Below, one piece after another: positions 1 to 5,322 of a stretch of DNA of 5,322 nt. The notes under the pieces were generated by a model. It made no database searches and was not told the DNA's origin. It saw only the letters and a program-made list of their open reading frames with translations. Each line of letters opens with the position of its first letter. Positions within the stretch are counted from its first letter, which is position 1. This stretch comes from Actinomycetes bacterium (GTDB lineage Bacteria; Actinomycetota; Aquicultoria; SURF-47; JAUUWJ01): NCBI GenBank assembly GCA_030589175.1, contig JAUUWJ010000069.1, positions 1 through 5,322 on the forward strand, read 5' to 3'. Made by a program: the position numbers and the translations under genes.

Positions 1-1185
1 CTTGCTAAGTTTTGCTATATTATTTTGTACAAAACCTATTTTGCCTAAGATTTCCGCGGATTTATTTCTGGCAAAGCGGTCCTTATCTTTCAAAAGCTTT
101 TTCAGGTGAGGCAAAGCTTCTTGACCGTACCGCTCTATTGCCATAGCGCTATTTTGCCTTACCCAAAAGTGTTTATCGAGTAAAAGAGGCACCAGTTTTT
201 CAATAAGTCCTACATCATCGATTGTTCCTGCAGCACGGGCAGAAGTTGCTCGGACAAACCACACCGGATCTTCAAGCAAAGTGCTCAAAATATGAGAGTA
301 TTTTTTGTCCGGAATCCAGCCCAGTGCTCTGCCAACCATAGCTCGCACGTCTGCATTTTCATCTTTACTTAATTTGGCAAGCAAGGGTAGGACGCGATGC
401 TCTTCAGAACGTCCTAAAAGGTAAACACACCAGTAACGTGCTTCAGGGCCGAGGTTTGGAGTTCTATCGAGCAATATTGATAAACGATTGCTATATTTCG
501 AAATTTCGATTACAGCTGTAAGATATGATCGGTCTAAAGTCCCTTCCTCAAGTGCGACTAACAATGCCGTAAAAACCGATTTTGAGTCATATTCTGCTAA
601 TGCTAAAGATGCGGGGTGACTTAGAGATGGATCGGGATTGTGAAGTGCGTTGTTCAAGAGCGGTATCTCTTGTGTCGCCTTTAACCAGCCTAGCAACCGG
701 ATTGCATTCATCCTCGTCCAAGTACTCAATGTATACAGGGCTTGCTTCTCCATTATTTTGGTTGCGCCCATACTTCTTAAAGCTTTCTTTAATTCTTTAG
801 CATTTTCTTTGGAAAGTGAACGGCTAGCTGATTCTATAGAATCCATTTTCTTAAAGTAAATCATTAGACTTTGCCAATTTCGTTGTTTTGGTTTTGCTTT
901 TAAGATTTTGCTTATTAATTTTCTAATTCTTTTTTTAGTTGACTGACGACGTTTTTCAAAATACCCACTGATGATACGGATTAAAAAGTTTATTATTATT
1001 AGCAGCAAGACTGCTGAGATTGCAGAAAGAGCCAATATAAGAACAGCGACAGTATAAACGTTAGTAGAATATAGTCCTATAAGCACGGCAAAAACTATCG
1101 CCGTGATTGCTCCCAGGATATAAACTATCCAGAAAGTTACTTTTGTTATTGAAAAAATCGTCTTTAGAAATACTCTTACGCGCAT
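1..1185 (-). CDS. Membrane-anchored HEAT-repeat protein, C-terminus cut by the window edge
   Basis: An open frame of 395 codons runs from an ATG at 1185-1183 to the first base of the window with no stop, so the gene is partial. The start is supported by an AGGA four bases upstream of the ATG. Two hydrophobic stretches, about residues 16-37 and 42-72, look like membrane helices. They are followed by a strongly basic stretch (about 77-98, with KRR and KKRIRK), which by the positive-inside rule places the rest in the cytoplasm. From about residue 156 onward there are tandem helical repeats of HEAT/PBS-lyase type. The clearest begin near 276 (ADVRAMVGRALG), 307 (WFVRATSARAAG), 338 (FWVRQNSAMAIERYG) and 368 (RFARNKSAEILG), each with the Val/Phe-Arg followed by small-residue helix signature. 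Such repeats usually form curved scaffolds that bind proteins. The partner is unknown, and a protein acting with a neighbouring envelope or glycosyltransferase gene beyond the edge is only a guess. It reads away from the phosphofructokinase gene, so the two do not share an operon. Confidence 0.9.
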   Translation of the reverse strand, partial: MRVRVFLKTIFSITKVTFWIVYILGAITAIVFAVLIGLYSTNVYTVAVLILALSAISAVLLLIIINFLIRIISGYFEKRRQSTKKRIRKLISKILKAKPKQRNWQSLMIYFKKMDSIESASRSLSKENAKELKKALRSMGATKIMEKQALYTLSTWTRMNAIRLLGWLKATQEIPLLNNALHNPDPSLSHPASLALAEYDSKSVFTALLVALEEGTLDRSYLTAVIEISKYSNRLSILLDRTPNLGPEARYWCVYLLGRSEEHRVLPLLAKLSKDENADVRAMVGRALGWIPDKKYSHILSTLLEDPVWFVRATSARAAGTIDDVGLIEKLVPLLLDKHFWVRQNSAMAIERYGQEALPHLKKLLKDKDRFARNKSAEILGKIGFVQNNIAKLSK

Positions 1186-1282
1186 TTTTTCCTAAACATG
1201 TGAAGCCGTCAACATCCTTAATTCATTTGAATTTTGTTATGTTATATCCAAGCATAAGGTAATCTAATCTCTAATTAAGTGA

Positions 1283-1323
1283 TTGAGCGGTACTTGAGGT
1301 AGTATATATAGGACTTGTTTAAT
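1283..1323 (+). promoter_or_regulatory. Candidate sigma-70-type promoter(s) for pfkA
   Basis: Two overlapping arrangements resemble vegetative promoters. One is TTGAGC at 1283-1288, a 16-base spacer and TATATA at 1305-1310. The other is TTGAGG at 1294-1299, an 18-base spacer and TTTAAT at 1318-1323. Each -35 hexamer matches four of six consensus bases; the -10 hexamers match four and five. Either would give a leader of roughly 145-170 bases before the start codon. In such AT-rich DNA chance matches are common, so this is a weak call. Confidence 0.3.
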
Positions 1324-1462
1324 TAACTGTTCATTTCATCAAAACCTGTTTTTTGCAAGTAGGTATAAGATTTATTAAAGAAAGTTCATAAATTTGAATT
1401 TAGTGCCGTTTTTTACGTTTATTAGGGAAGGGGAAGTCTAGAAATAGCAAATTTTGTTATTA

Positions 1463-1469
1463 AAAGGGA
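1463..1469 (+). promoter_or_regulatory. Ribosome binding site of pfkA
   Basis: The sequence AAAGGGA ends six bases before the ATG at 1476. It is a good Shine-Dalgarno match at normal spacing and fixes the phosphofructokinase start. Confidence 0.75.
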
Positions 1470-1475
1470 CTAATT

Positions 1476-2447
1476 ATGAAATACATTGCCGTAGTTACAA
1501 GTGGGGGAGACGCACCGGGAATGAATGCCGCAGTGAGATCTGTAGTTCGTACCGGCATAGACTTAGGTTTTAAGATGTTCGGGGTAAAAAGAGGATTTGC
1601 TGGCTTGCTGCAAAATGAAGGTGTAGAGCTTGGGATTCGAGATGTAAGTGGTGTCTTACAGAGCGGTGGTACATTTTTAGGTACGGCTAGGTGTGAAGAA
1701 TATAAAAAGTTAATAGCTCAGAAGAAATGTTTAACTAATCTGCAAAACAGGGGAGTAGAAGGGTTAATTGTAATAGGCGGAGATGGCTCTCAAAAAGGAG
1801 CTTATGCTCTCCATAAATTAGGATTGCCGGTTGTAGGGGTGGCCTCAACTGTAGATAACGATTTGTACGGCTCTGATATCTCGATTGGAGCAGATACTGC
1901 TCTAAATACAATTATTGAGTCAATAGATAAAATAAAAACTACAGCTCTTTCTCACCAAAGAGCTTTCTTGGTTGAAGTCATGGGACGAAAATATGGATAT
2001 TTAGCTATGATAGCTGGGATTGCCGGTGGGGCCGAAATTGTAATAACTCCTGAATTTGAGATGGAGCCGGAAAAAATCGCGGCTGAACTAAAGAAAGCTT
2101 ATAAGAAAGGAAAGAAGTACGCTCTTGTGATAGTTACCGATGGTGCAAAGAACAATGCTCAAAAGATAACAACATACTTTAAGGAACACTCACAAGAAAT
2201 TGATTATGAATTAAGGGTTACTGTTCTAGGCCATGTTCAGCGAGGCGGCTCTCCGTCCGTTTTTGACCGACTTCTGGCAACAAGATTAGGTGGTGCTGCT
2301 GTTAAAGCGCTCGATGAAGGAACAAGTGGAAAGCTTATCGGCTGGATAGAAGGAAAAGTTGCTTTAACTTCTCTTAAAGAAGTGGCTCAAAAAAGAAAAG
2401 TCTTAGATTTAAACACTTGGGAGCTTGCTAAGGTTTTAGCTCGCTAA
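1476..2447 (+). CDS. pfkA: ATP-dependent 6-phosphofructokinase (PfkA family)
   Basis: This cytoplasmic enzyme phosphorylates fructose 6-phosphate to fructose 1,6-bisphosphate, the committed step of glycolysis. Its 323 residues are the usual length for a bacterial PfkA, and numbering runs in register with the E. coli enzyme up to about residue 222. Visible motifs are the nucleotide loop TSGGDAPGMN (8-17), the metal/ATP motif GGDGS (101-105), the catalytic TVDND with Asp127, the substrate-binding HQR (160-162) and VEVMGR (166-171), and LGHVQRGGSP (251-260). Gly104 rather than Asp indicates ATP, not pyrophosphate, as phosphoryl donor. Effector-site residues known in E. coli are largely kept (Arg21, Arg25, Glu187, Lys211, Lys213), but residue 154 is Lys rather than Arg, so allosteric control by nucleotide or phosphoenolpyruvate is plausible. 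Oddities are Ala123-Ser124 in place of Pro-Gly and Asp222 in place of the usual Glu. A four-residue insertion lies before Arg247. The start has a good ribosome site. The gene stands alone on its strand and converges on the sortase gene. Confidence 0.97.
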   Translation: MKYIAVVTSGGDAPGMNAAVRSVVRTGIDLGFKMFGVKRGFAGLLQNEGVELGIRDVSGVLQSGGTFLGTARCEEYKKLIAQKKCLTNLQNRGVEGLIVIGGDGSQKGAYALHKLGLPVVGVASTVDNDLYGSDISIGADTALNTIIESIDKIKTTALSHQRAFLVEVMGRKYGYLAMIAGIAGGAEIVITPEFEMEPEKIAAELKKAYKKGKKYALVIVTDGAKNNAQKITTYFKEHSQEIDYELRVTVLGHVQRGGSPSVFDRLLATRLGGAAVKALDEGTSGKLIGWIEGKVALTSLKEVAQKRKVLDLNTWELAKVLAR

Positions 2448-2458
2448 AAACTAAGTTC

Positions 2459-3034
2459 TTATGGAGATATTTGCTTTGCTACTGCCAAAAACCTTGATTT
2501 TGTGATACTTGATGGATAAACACAAGTATAAAGTGTCAATAAGCGTTCATTTTTGTTGCCGTACTTCTTAACTTCAGTGAGAGCGTTTTCATTGACTACT
2601 TTTGTCTCAATTACTTTATACTTAAAATTCTGAATCGGCGTAAGCAGCTTTATGAAGTCGCCTTTAGTTACTTTATTAAGGTCTTTGAAGGTATAGCTGA
2701 CATAGTGGCCGCCTATAATAATATTTCCGATTTGACCGGGTAGAGCTGTTCCTCCGTAGTGAGTCGGTCCCTTTTTTAAGGCTTTCAGTTGACTCGCCAT
2801 ATCTCTTTTGGCGTAAACAATGTTCTGACTGAATTTAATCTTCTTAATGACCAGTTTAGTGGGCACAGGCTTAACTAGAAACTTTTTAGGTGTTTTTTTG
2901 GGAGCGGTCGAGAAAACTCTATCCAATTTTTTTTGGTCCAAAAAATATGCGAAGTGAGGATAGTTCAGATAGGCAAAATAAGCTAAAACAGCAAAGAAGA
3001 TTAGAGAAAGAAAAATAAGAATCTTTTTTTTCAT
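2459..3034 (-). CDS. Sortase (class D/E-like), membrane-anchored transpeptidase
   Basis: Sortases are extracytoplasmic cysteine transpeptidases that cleave sorting signals and attach proteins to the cell wall or to each other. With the start used here the protein has 191 residues. A single N-terminal signal anchor (about 5-24) follows a MKKK basic head, then a basic linker and the sortase barrel. Core motifs are GTALPGQIGNIIIGGH ending in catalytic His110, TLYTC with catalytic Cys171, and the catalytic Arg181 in SRFLAVAK. The GTALPG...GH pattern and the C-terminal TLYTCVYP favour class D/E-type sortases over class A or B, but the subclass is uncertain. A longer frame opens at an ATG at 3088 and adds 18 residues. 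I prefer 3034 because the added residues are not signal-like and overlap a candidate promoter, although neither start has a Shine-Dalgarno site. The gene lies 149 bases downstream of the subtilase on the same strand. No substrate with an LPXTG-like signal is present in the window. Confidence 0.92.
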   Translation of the reverse strand: MKKKILIFLSLIFFAVLAYFAYLNYPHFAYFLDQKKLDRVFSTAPKKTPKKFLVKPVPTKLVIKKIKFSQNIVYAKRDMASQLKALKKGPTHYGGTALPGQIGNIIIGGHYVSYTFKDLNKVTKGDFIKLLTPIQNFKYKVIETKVVNENALTEVKKYGNKNERLLTLYTCVYPSSITKSRFLAVAKQISP

Positions 3035-3183
3035 TATTATCGTAGCAGTCGAAAATCTAACACATTCATTTACATAATAATACCGCATATGCTTAGAGCA
3101 ATGCTAAACTTTACATGGGAAAAGGAATAAGAGTTAGATAAGCCTTACTTAAGCGGAGCAGATCGGTGAGTATTTTTAATACC
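3035..3183 (-). other. Gap between the subtilase and sortase genes
   Basis: This stretch holds the candidate sortase promoter and the 5' part of the longer alternative sortase frame. Just past the subtilase stop there is a short GTATT-AAA-AATAC inverted repeat without a following T-run, too weak to call a terminator, so read-through from the subtilase into the sortase remains possible. Confidence 0.5.
3074..3101 (-). promoter_or_regulatory. Candidate promoter of the sortase gene
   Basis: On the minus strand TTGCTC (3101-3096) is followed after 16 bases by TATTAT (3079-3074), which matches five of six bases of the -10 consensus. The -35 match is only three of six. Transcription would start near 3067, giving a leader of about 30 bases to the ATG at 3034 and excluding the alternative ATG at 3088. 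If real, the sortase can be made independently of the upstream subtilase. Confidence 0.35.
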
Positions 3184-5157
3184 TTATCTTACTATTATGA
3201 AATTCTTAGCTACCTTTCTTTGCGAATTGCCGGCTCTGTCTTTAGACAAAACGTAAAATTTGTAAACTCCGGCTCTTCTTGTGCGCCAGATATATTTTCT
3301 AGTCTTATTAATCCTTGTCAGCCCGTAATTTATGCTTTTTACCGAGCGATAAGTCCATACGCTCATTCGTCTGTACCTTTTTAAGTAAATTCTCGCTCTT
3401 TTGCGATAGCGCCTTTTCAGCCTTCGGTTTTTTGTTCTTCGATATTTGCTTTTATACCGTTTGTAAAGCCGTAGATATAAAGCTTTTCTTCTGGCTTTTG
3501 CTCTCGATCTGAACCTTTTTTTAATTTTAAGTTTTACTATTGCTCGATTACGGGTAGCGGGGTCTCTTACTTTCCAATAAATTCGTACTCTTGCAATTCT
3601 TCTGCGACCCCGCCTTCTGGCGCTTGACCTTTTCGCGAAAGTCCGGGGTCTATAGTTGTCGATGTAAGCTATTCGACTCAAAGATGTTGTTCTATTTATT
3701 GAATTTGTTACCCTTATGCCAAAAGTATGTCTTTTATTGCTATAACTTCTTGTATTTATTACTGCTGTATAAGGAGGAGAACTATCATTGGCAAATGTCC
3801 TACCGTCAAACAAAAAAGCAACATTTATGATACCGGTGCCATCAGTTGCCGATACACTTAAAACTTTCCTTCCTCGCAAGAAACTGTTATTTCGTAAACT
3901 AAAACGGCTAATTGAAGGTCTTTTGTTAAGGGAGGCATTTACATTTATCCGGCCGTAACCGTAGAAATCATCTCGACCGGCTGCTCCTAAATCATCGCTT
4001 TGCAGCATAATTGATGAATTTACTTGACCGGCTGACCAACCTGGATTTTGACTGAATATCAAAGCTGCTAAACCACTGGTAAAAGGGGTGGCCATCGAAG
4101 TTCCACTGCCGTATGCATATCTTAAGCCTATATAAGTACTTAAAACTGAAACTCCGGGCGCACTTACATCTACCGTGCCATTATAGTTGGAAAATGAAGC
4201 TCTCCTATCATTTGAGTCTGTAGCAGCAACACCCAGTACATTTCTGTTTCCGGCCGGGTATAAAACTGATCTGTTGCCAGCATTACCGGCTGCTGCAGCA
4301 ACAACAGCTCCTCTTGAATAAGCATAATCGGTGGCGTTTTGCAATGTTCTTGAGAAAGTATAGCCGCCAAGACTTAAATTAATGACCCTTGCTCCGGTAT
4401 CAACTGCAAAAATGATGCCATTGCTTACACTTTGATAGGAGCCTGAACCTTTTCTGTTTAAGACTTTTACCGGCATGATATTTGCACCCCAGCTTGTTCC
4501 GCTAACTCCAACAGCATTATTTGTAATGGCCGCTGCTATACCGGCAACATGAGTTCCATGTCCGTTATCGTCTTGAGGAGAAGAGTCATTGTTTATAAAA
4601 TCATAGCCGCTAACTATTTTCCCGGCTAAATCAGGATGACCAAGATCGACACCCGTATCGAGAATTGCAATTTTAACTGCATTCGACGAACCTGTTTCTT
4701 TGTCCCAGCCAGCCGGCGCACTTATCTTTCTTAGTCCGTATTGTGAATTAAAAAGGGGGTCATTCGGTGTTCTAAGCGATGCCGCCAATGCAGAAACTTT
4801 ATAATTCGGTTCAGCGTATTCCACTGCGTTATTCGCTTCAAGCTCTTTGATTGTTTTGCTAATATCTTCTTTTTCAGGTTTTACTTCGTAGGTAGCAAGT
4901 TTTCTTATCTTTTTTGTTTCTTCAACTTTTTCTTCTTTGAAAATATTTTCTTTTGTTTTAGATTTAGTGCCGGCCTTAAATTTCACTAGAATTGAATCCG
5001 CCTTAATATCTTTTTTTGGCTTAAGGATTTTACTTTCTTTCGTGATTTCAATCTCTTTGGGCCGGCGAAGGGAGAATATAAAGCTTAATAATAACAAAAC
5101 TGTTATTAAGCTAACTATCCCTACAATCTTGAAATAAGAATATCTGCCTTTTGCCAT
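3184..5157 (-). CDS. Secreted thermitase-like subtilisin (peptidase S8) with Ig-like modules and a Lys/Arg-rich C-terminus
   Basis: The product is a 657-residue subtilisin-type serine protease exported across the membrane. Domains in order: a basic head and hydrophobic signal or anchor segment (about 11-30) with no clear signal-peptidase site; a Lys/Glu-rich inhibitory propeptide (about 52-122) ending in VEYAEPNYKVSA; a catalytic domain (about 130-410); an Ig-like module (about 412-500); and a very basic tail (about 503-657). The catalytic triad is Asp167 (ILDTGVD), His200 (NGHGTHVAG) and Ser354 (GTSMATP), with oxyanion Asn292 (AAAGNAG). The mature N-terminus (TPNDPLFNSQYG) and the spacing of motifs closely resemble thermitase and fervidolysin-type enzymes. 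The propeptide is probably removed by self-cleavage near residues 122-130. No LPXTG signal or C-terminal membrane helix follows, so attachment, if any, would be through the N-terminal helix before processing or through the basic tail. The start follows an in-frame stop at 5169-5167 and has only a weak, distant GGA as ribosome site. Confidence 0.97.
   Translation of the reverse strand: MAKGRYSYFKIVGIVSLITVLLLLSFIFSLRRPKEIEITKESKILKPKKDIKADSILVKFKAGTKSKTKENIFKEEKVEETKKIRKLATYEVKPEKEDISKTIKELEANNAVEYAEPNYKVSALAASLRTPNDPLFNSQYGLRKISAPAGWDKETGSSNAVKIAILDTGVDLGHPDLAGKIVSGYDFINNDSSPQDDNGHGTHVAGIAAAITNNAVGVSGTSWGANIMPVKVLNRKGSGSYQSVSNGIIFAVDTGARVINLSLGGYTFSRTLQNATDYAYSRGAVVAAAAGNAGNRSVLYPAGNRNVLGVAATDSNDRRASFSNYNGTVDVSAPGVSVLSTYIGLRYAYGSGTSMATPFTSGLAALIFSQNPGWSAGQVNSSIMLQSDDLGAAGRDDFYGYGRINVNASLNKRPSISRFSLRNNSFLRGRKVLSVSATDGTGIINVAFLFDGRTFANDSSPPYTAVINTRSYSNKRHTFGIRVTNSINRTTSLSRIAYIDNYRPRTFAKRSSARRRGRRRIARVRIYWKVRDPATRNRAIVKLKIKKRFRSRAKARRKALYLRLYKRYKSKYRRTKNRRLKRRYRKRARIYLKRYRRMSVWTYRSVKSINYGLTRINKTRKYIWRTRRAGVYKFYVLSKDRAGNSQRKVAKNFIIVR
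3367..3522 (-). other. Lys/Arg/Tyr-rich insert in the subtilase C-terminal module (residues 546-597)
   Basis: Thirty of 52 residues are Lys or Arg, seven are Tyr and none is acidic. The codons are mixed (AGA, AGG, CGA, CGC, CGG, AAA), so the composition is a property of the protein and not of a simple DNA repeat. The flanking residues 521-545 (RVRIYWKVRDP, IVKLKIKKR) and 598-655 (WTYR, KYIWRT, GVYKFYVLSKDRAGN) look like the strands of one Ig-like module. The basic stretch therefore appears to be inserted in a surface loop. Function is unknown; binding to an anionic polymer such as wall polysaccharide, teichoic-type acid or extracellular DNA is an inference. Confidence 0.7.
3655..3924 (-). other. 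First Ig-like module of the subtilase (residues about 412-501)
   Basis: This part of the subtilase has the pattern of bacterial Ig-like repeats attached to secreted enzymes: a Pro-Ser-Ile start, alternating strand residues (KVLSVSATDG), INVAFLFDGRTFANDSSPPYT and a HTFGIRVTNS strand before a closing IAYIDN. In related repeats the middle reads roughly V-x-F-x-V-D-G and the late strand H-T-L-x-V-x-A-x-D. Here several acidic positions are replaced by neutral or basic ones. Such modules usually act as spacers or bind surface polymers. Confidence 0.65.
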
Positions 5158-5322
5158 AGTAGTTAGCTATCCATTTTGCAGATAATAAAACGGATACCGA
5201 AGAAATAAGGTGATTTTTAGATAGTGGTTCCTTAATTAATTAGTAAATTCAATAAGACAAACAATAGATAACTAATCTATGTCGCAAGTAATAATATTAA
5301 TTAATTTATAAAATTTTTCTTT
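5158..5322 (-). promoter_or_regulatory. AT-rich leader upstream of the subtilase gene
   Basis: These 165 bases hold no supported gene. Features seen are a perfect 6-base inverted repeat at 5264-5280, two copies of TTAATTAATT (5232-5241 and 5297-5306), and no strong promoter pair on the minus strand. The subtilase promoter probably lies here, but I cannot place it. Confidence 0.45.
5264..5280. repeat. Operator-like inverted repeat ATAGAT-N5-ATCTAT
   Basis: ATAGAT at 5264-5269 and ATCTAT at 5275-5280 are perfect inverted copies separated by five bases. The size and spacing suit a dimeric repressor or activator upstream of the subtilase. The local AT-richness makes a chance occurrence quite possible. 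Confidence 0.35.

Larger units (their letters stand above)
1186..1475. promoter_or_regulatory. Divergent AT-rich intergenic region between the HEAT gene and pfkA
   Basis: This 290-base stretch has no convincing reading frame or RNA gene. Both flanking genes read outward, so promoters for both strands should lie here. Visible elements are an AGGA ribosome site for the HEAT gene at 1190-1193, candidate promoter hexamers for the plus strand near 1283-1323, a 6+2+6 palindrome (TAAATT TG AATTTA) at 1389-1402, and a tandem GGGAAG GGGAAG purine tract at 1425-1436. On the minus strand a TATAAC hexamer at 1246-1241 could be a -10 box for the HEAT gene, but no good -35 box accompanies it. None of these has been tied to a known regulator. 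Confidence 0.6.

Noticed and set aside
582..859. Two overlapping plus-strand open frames of about 70 codons
   Set aside because: They lie antisense within the well-supported HEAT-repeat gene and show no family resemblance or ribosome site.
2421..2442. GAGCT...AGCTC and GCTAA-GGTT-TTAGC stem at the end of pfkA as a terminator
   Set aside because: The stem is short and AT-rich, lies inside the coding sequence and is not followed by a T-run on either strand.
3091..3107. Imperfect inverted repeat TTAGAGC / GCTAA over the sortase -35 region as an operator
   Set aside because: The arms are short and bulged, and no better than chance in this composition.
3166..3830. Plus-strand frames opposite the subtilase 3' half
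   Set aside because: They are long only because the opposing Lys/Arg-rich coding lacks plus-strand stops; their Phe/Cys/Leu-rich products are the complement of Lys/Arg codons.
4170..4370. Minus-strand 66-codon frame inside the subtilase gene
   Set aside because: It is a shifted frame of the catalytic domain coding sequence, which is fully explained by the subtilase with all active-site motifs intact.
5163..5174. Mini-frame ATG GAT AGC TAA ending five bases before the subtilase start
   Set aside because: It has no ribosome site of its own and a four-codon frame is expected by chance; translational coupling cannot be supported from one sequence.

Overview
The window holds four protein genes: a membrane-anchored HEAT-repeat protein (minus strand, running off the left edge), a 6-phosphofructokinase (plus strand), a sortase (minus strand) and a thermitase-like secreted subtilisin (minus strand). 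No RNA gene, CRISPR array, insertion sequence or attachment site was seen. The sequence is AT-rich, above all between genes. The sortase points to a Gram-positive-type (single-membrane) cell or a member of the candidate phyla that carry sortases. The bacterial-type PfkA, the Shine-Dalgarno sites before two genes and the bacterial surface proteins indicate Bacteria. I cannot name a phylum with confidence; a Patescibacteria-like or deep-branching Gram-positive/Actinobacteria-like source is a guess from this gene mix only.

Layout. Positions 1-1185 (minus) encode two membrane helices, a basic linker and about eight HEAT repeats, still open at the window edge. Positions 1186-1475 are an AT-rich divergent intergenic region that must carry the start signals of both the HEAT gene and the phosphofructokinase. 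The phosphofructokinase (1476-2447) converges on the sortase gene (2459-3034) with only 11 bases between stop codons and no clear hairpin-plus-T-run terminator. The sortase lies 149 bases downstream of the subtilase (3184-5157) on the same strand, with a plausible promoter of its own in that gap. Positions 5158-5322 are an AT-rich leader for the subtilase with an operator-like inverted repeat.

How the genes relate. The phosphofructokinase is a central glycolytic enzyme and looks like an independent unit. The subtilase and sortase are both membrane-anchored proteins acting outside the cell and may share a cell-envelope role, but the subtilase has no LPXTG-type sorting signal, so it is not an evident sortase substrate. 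The HEAT protein has a predicted cytoplasmic or membrane-proximal scaffold role with no identified partner here.

The most unusual feature is the C-terminus of the subtilase. After a normal catalytic domain and one Ig-like module, a second Ig-like module appears to be split by an insert of about 52 residues that is 58% Lys/Arg with regularly spaced tyrosines. Across residues 533-639 there is not a single acidic residue.
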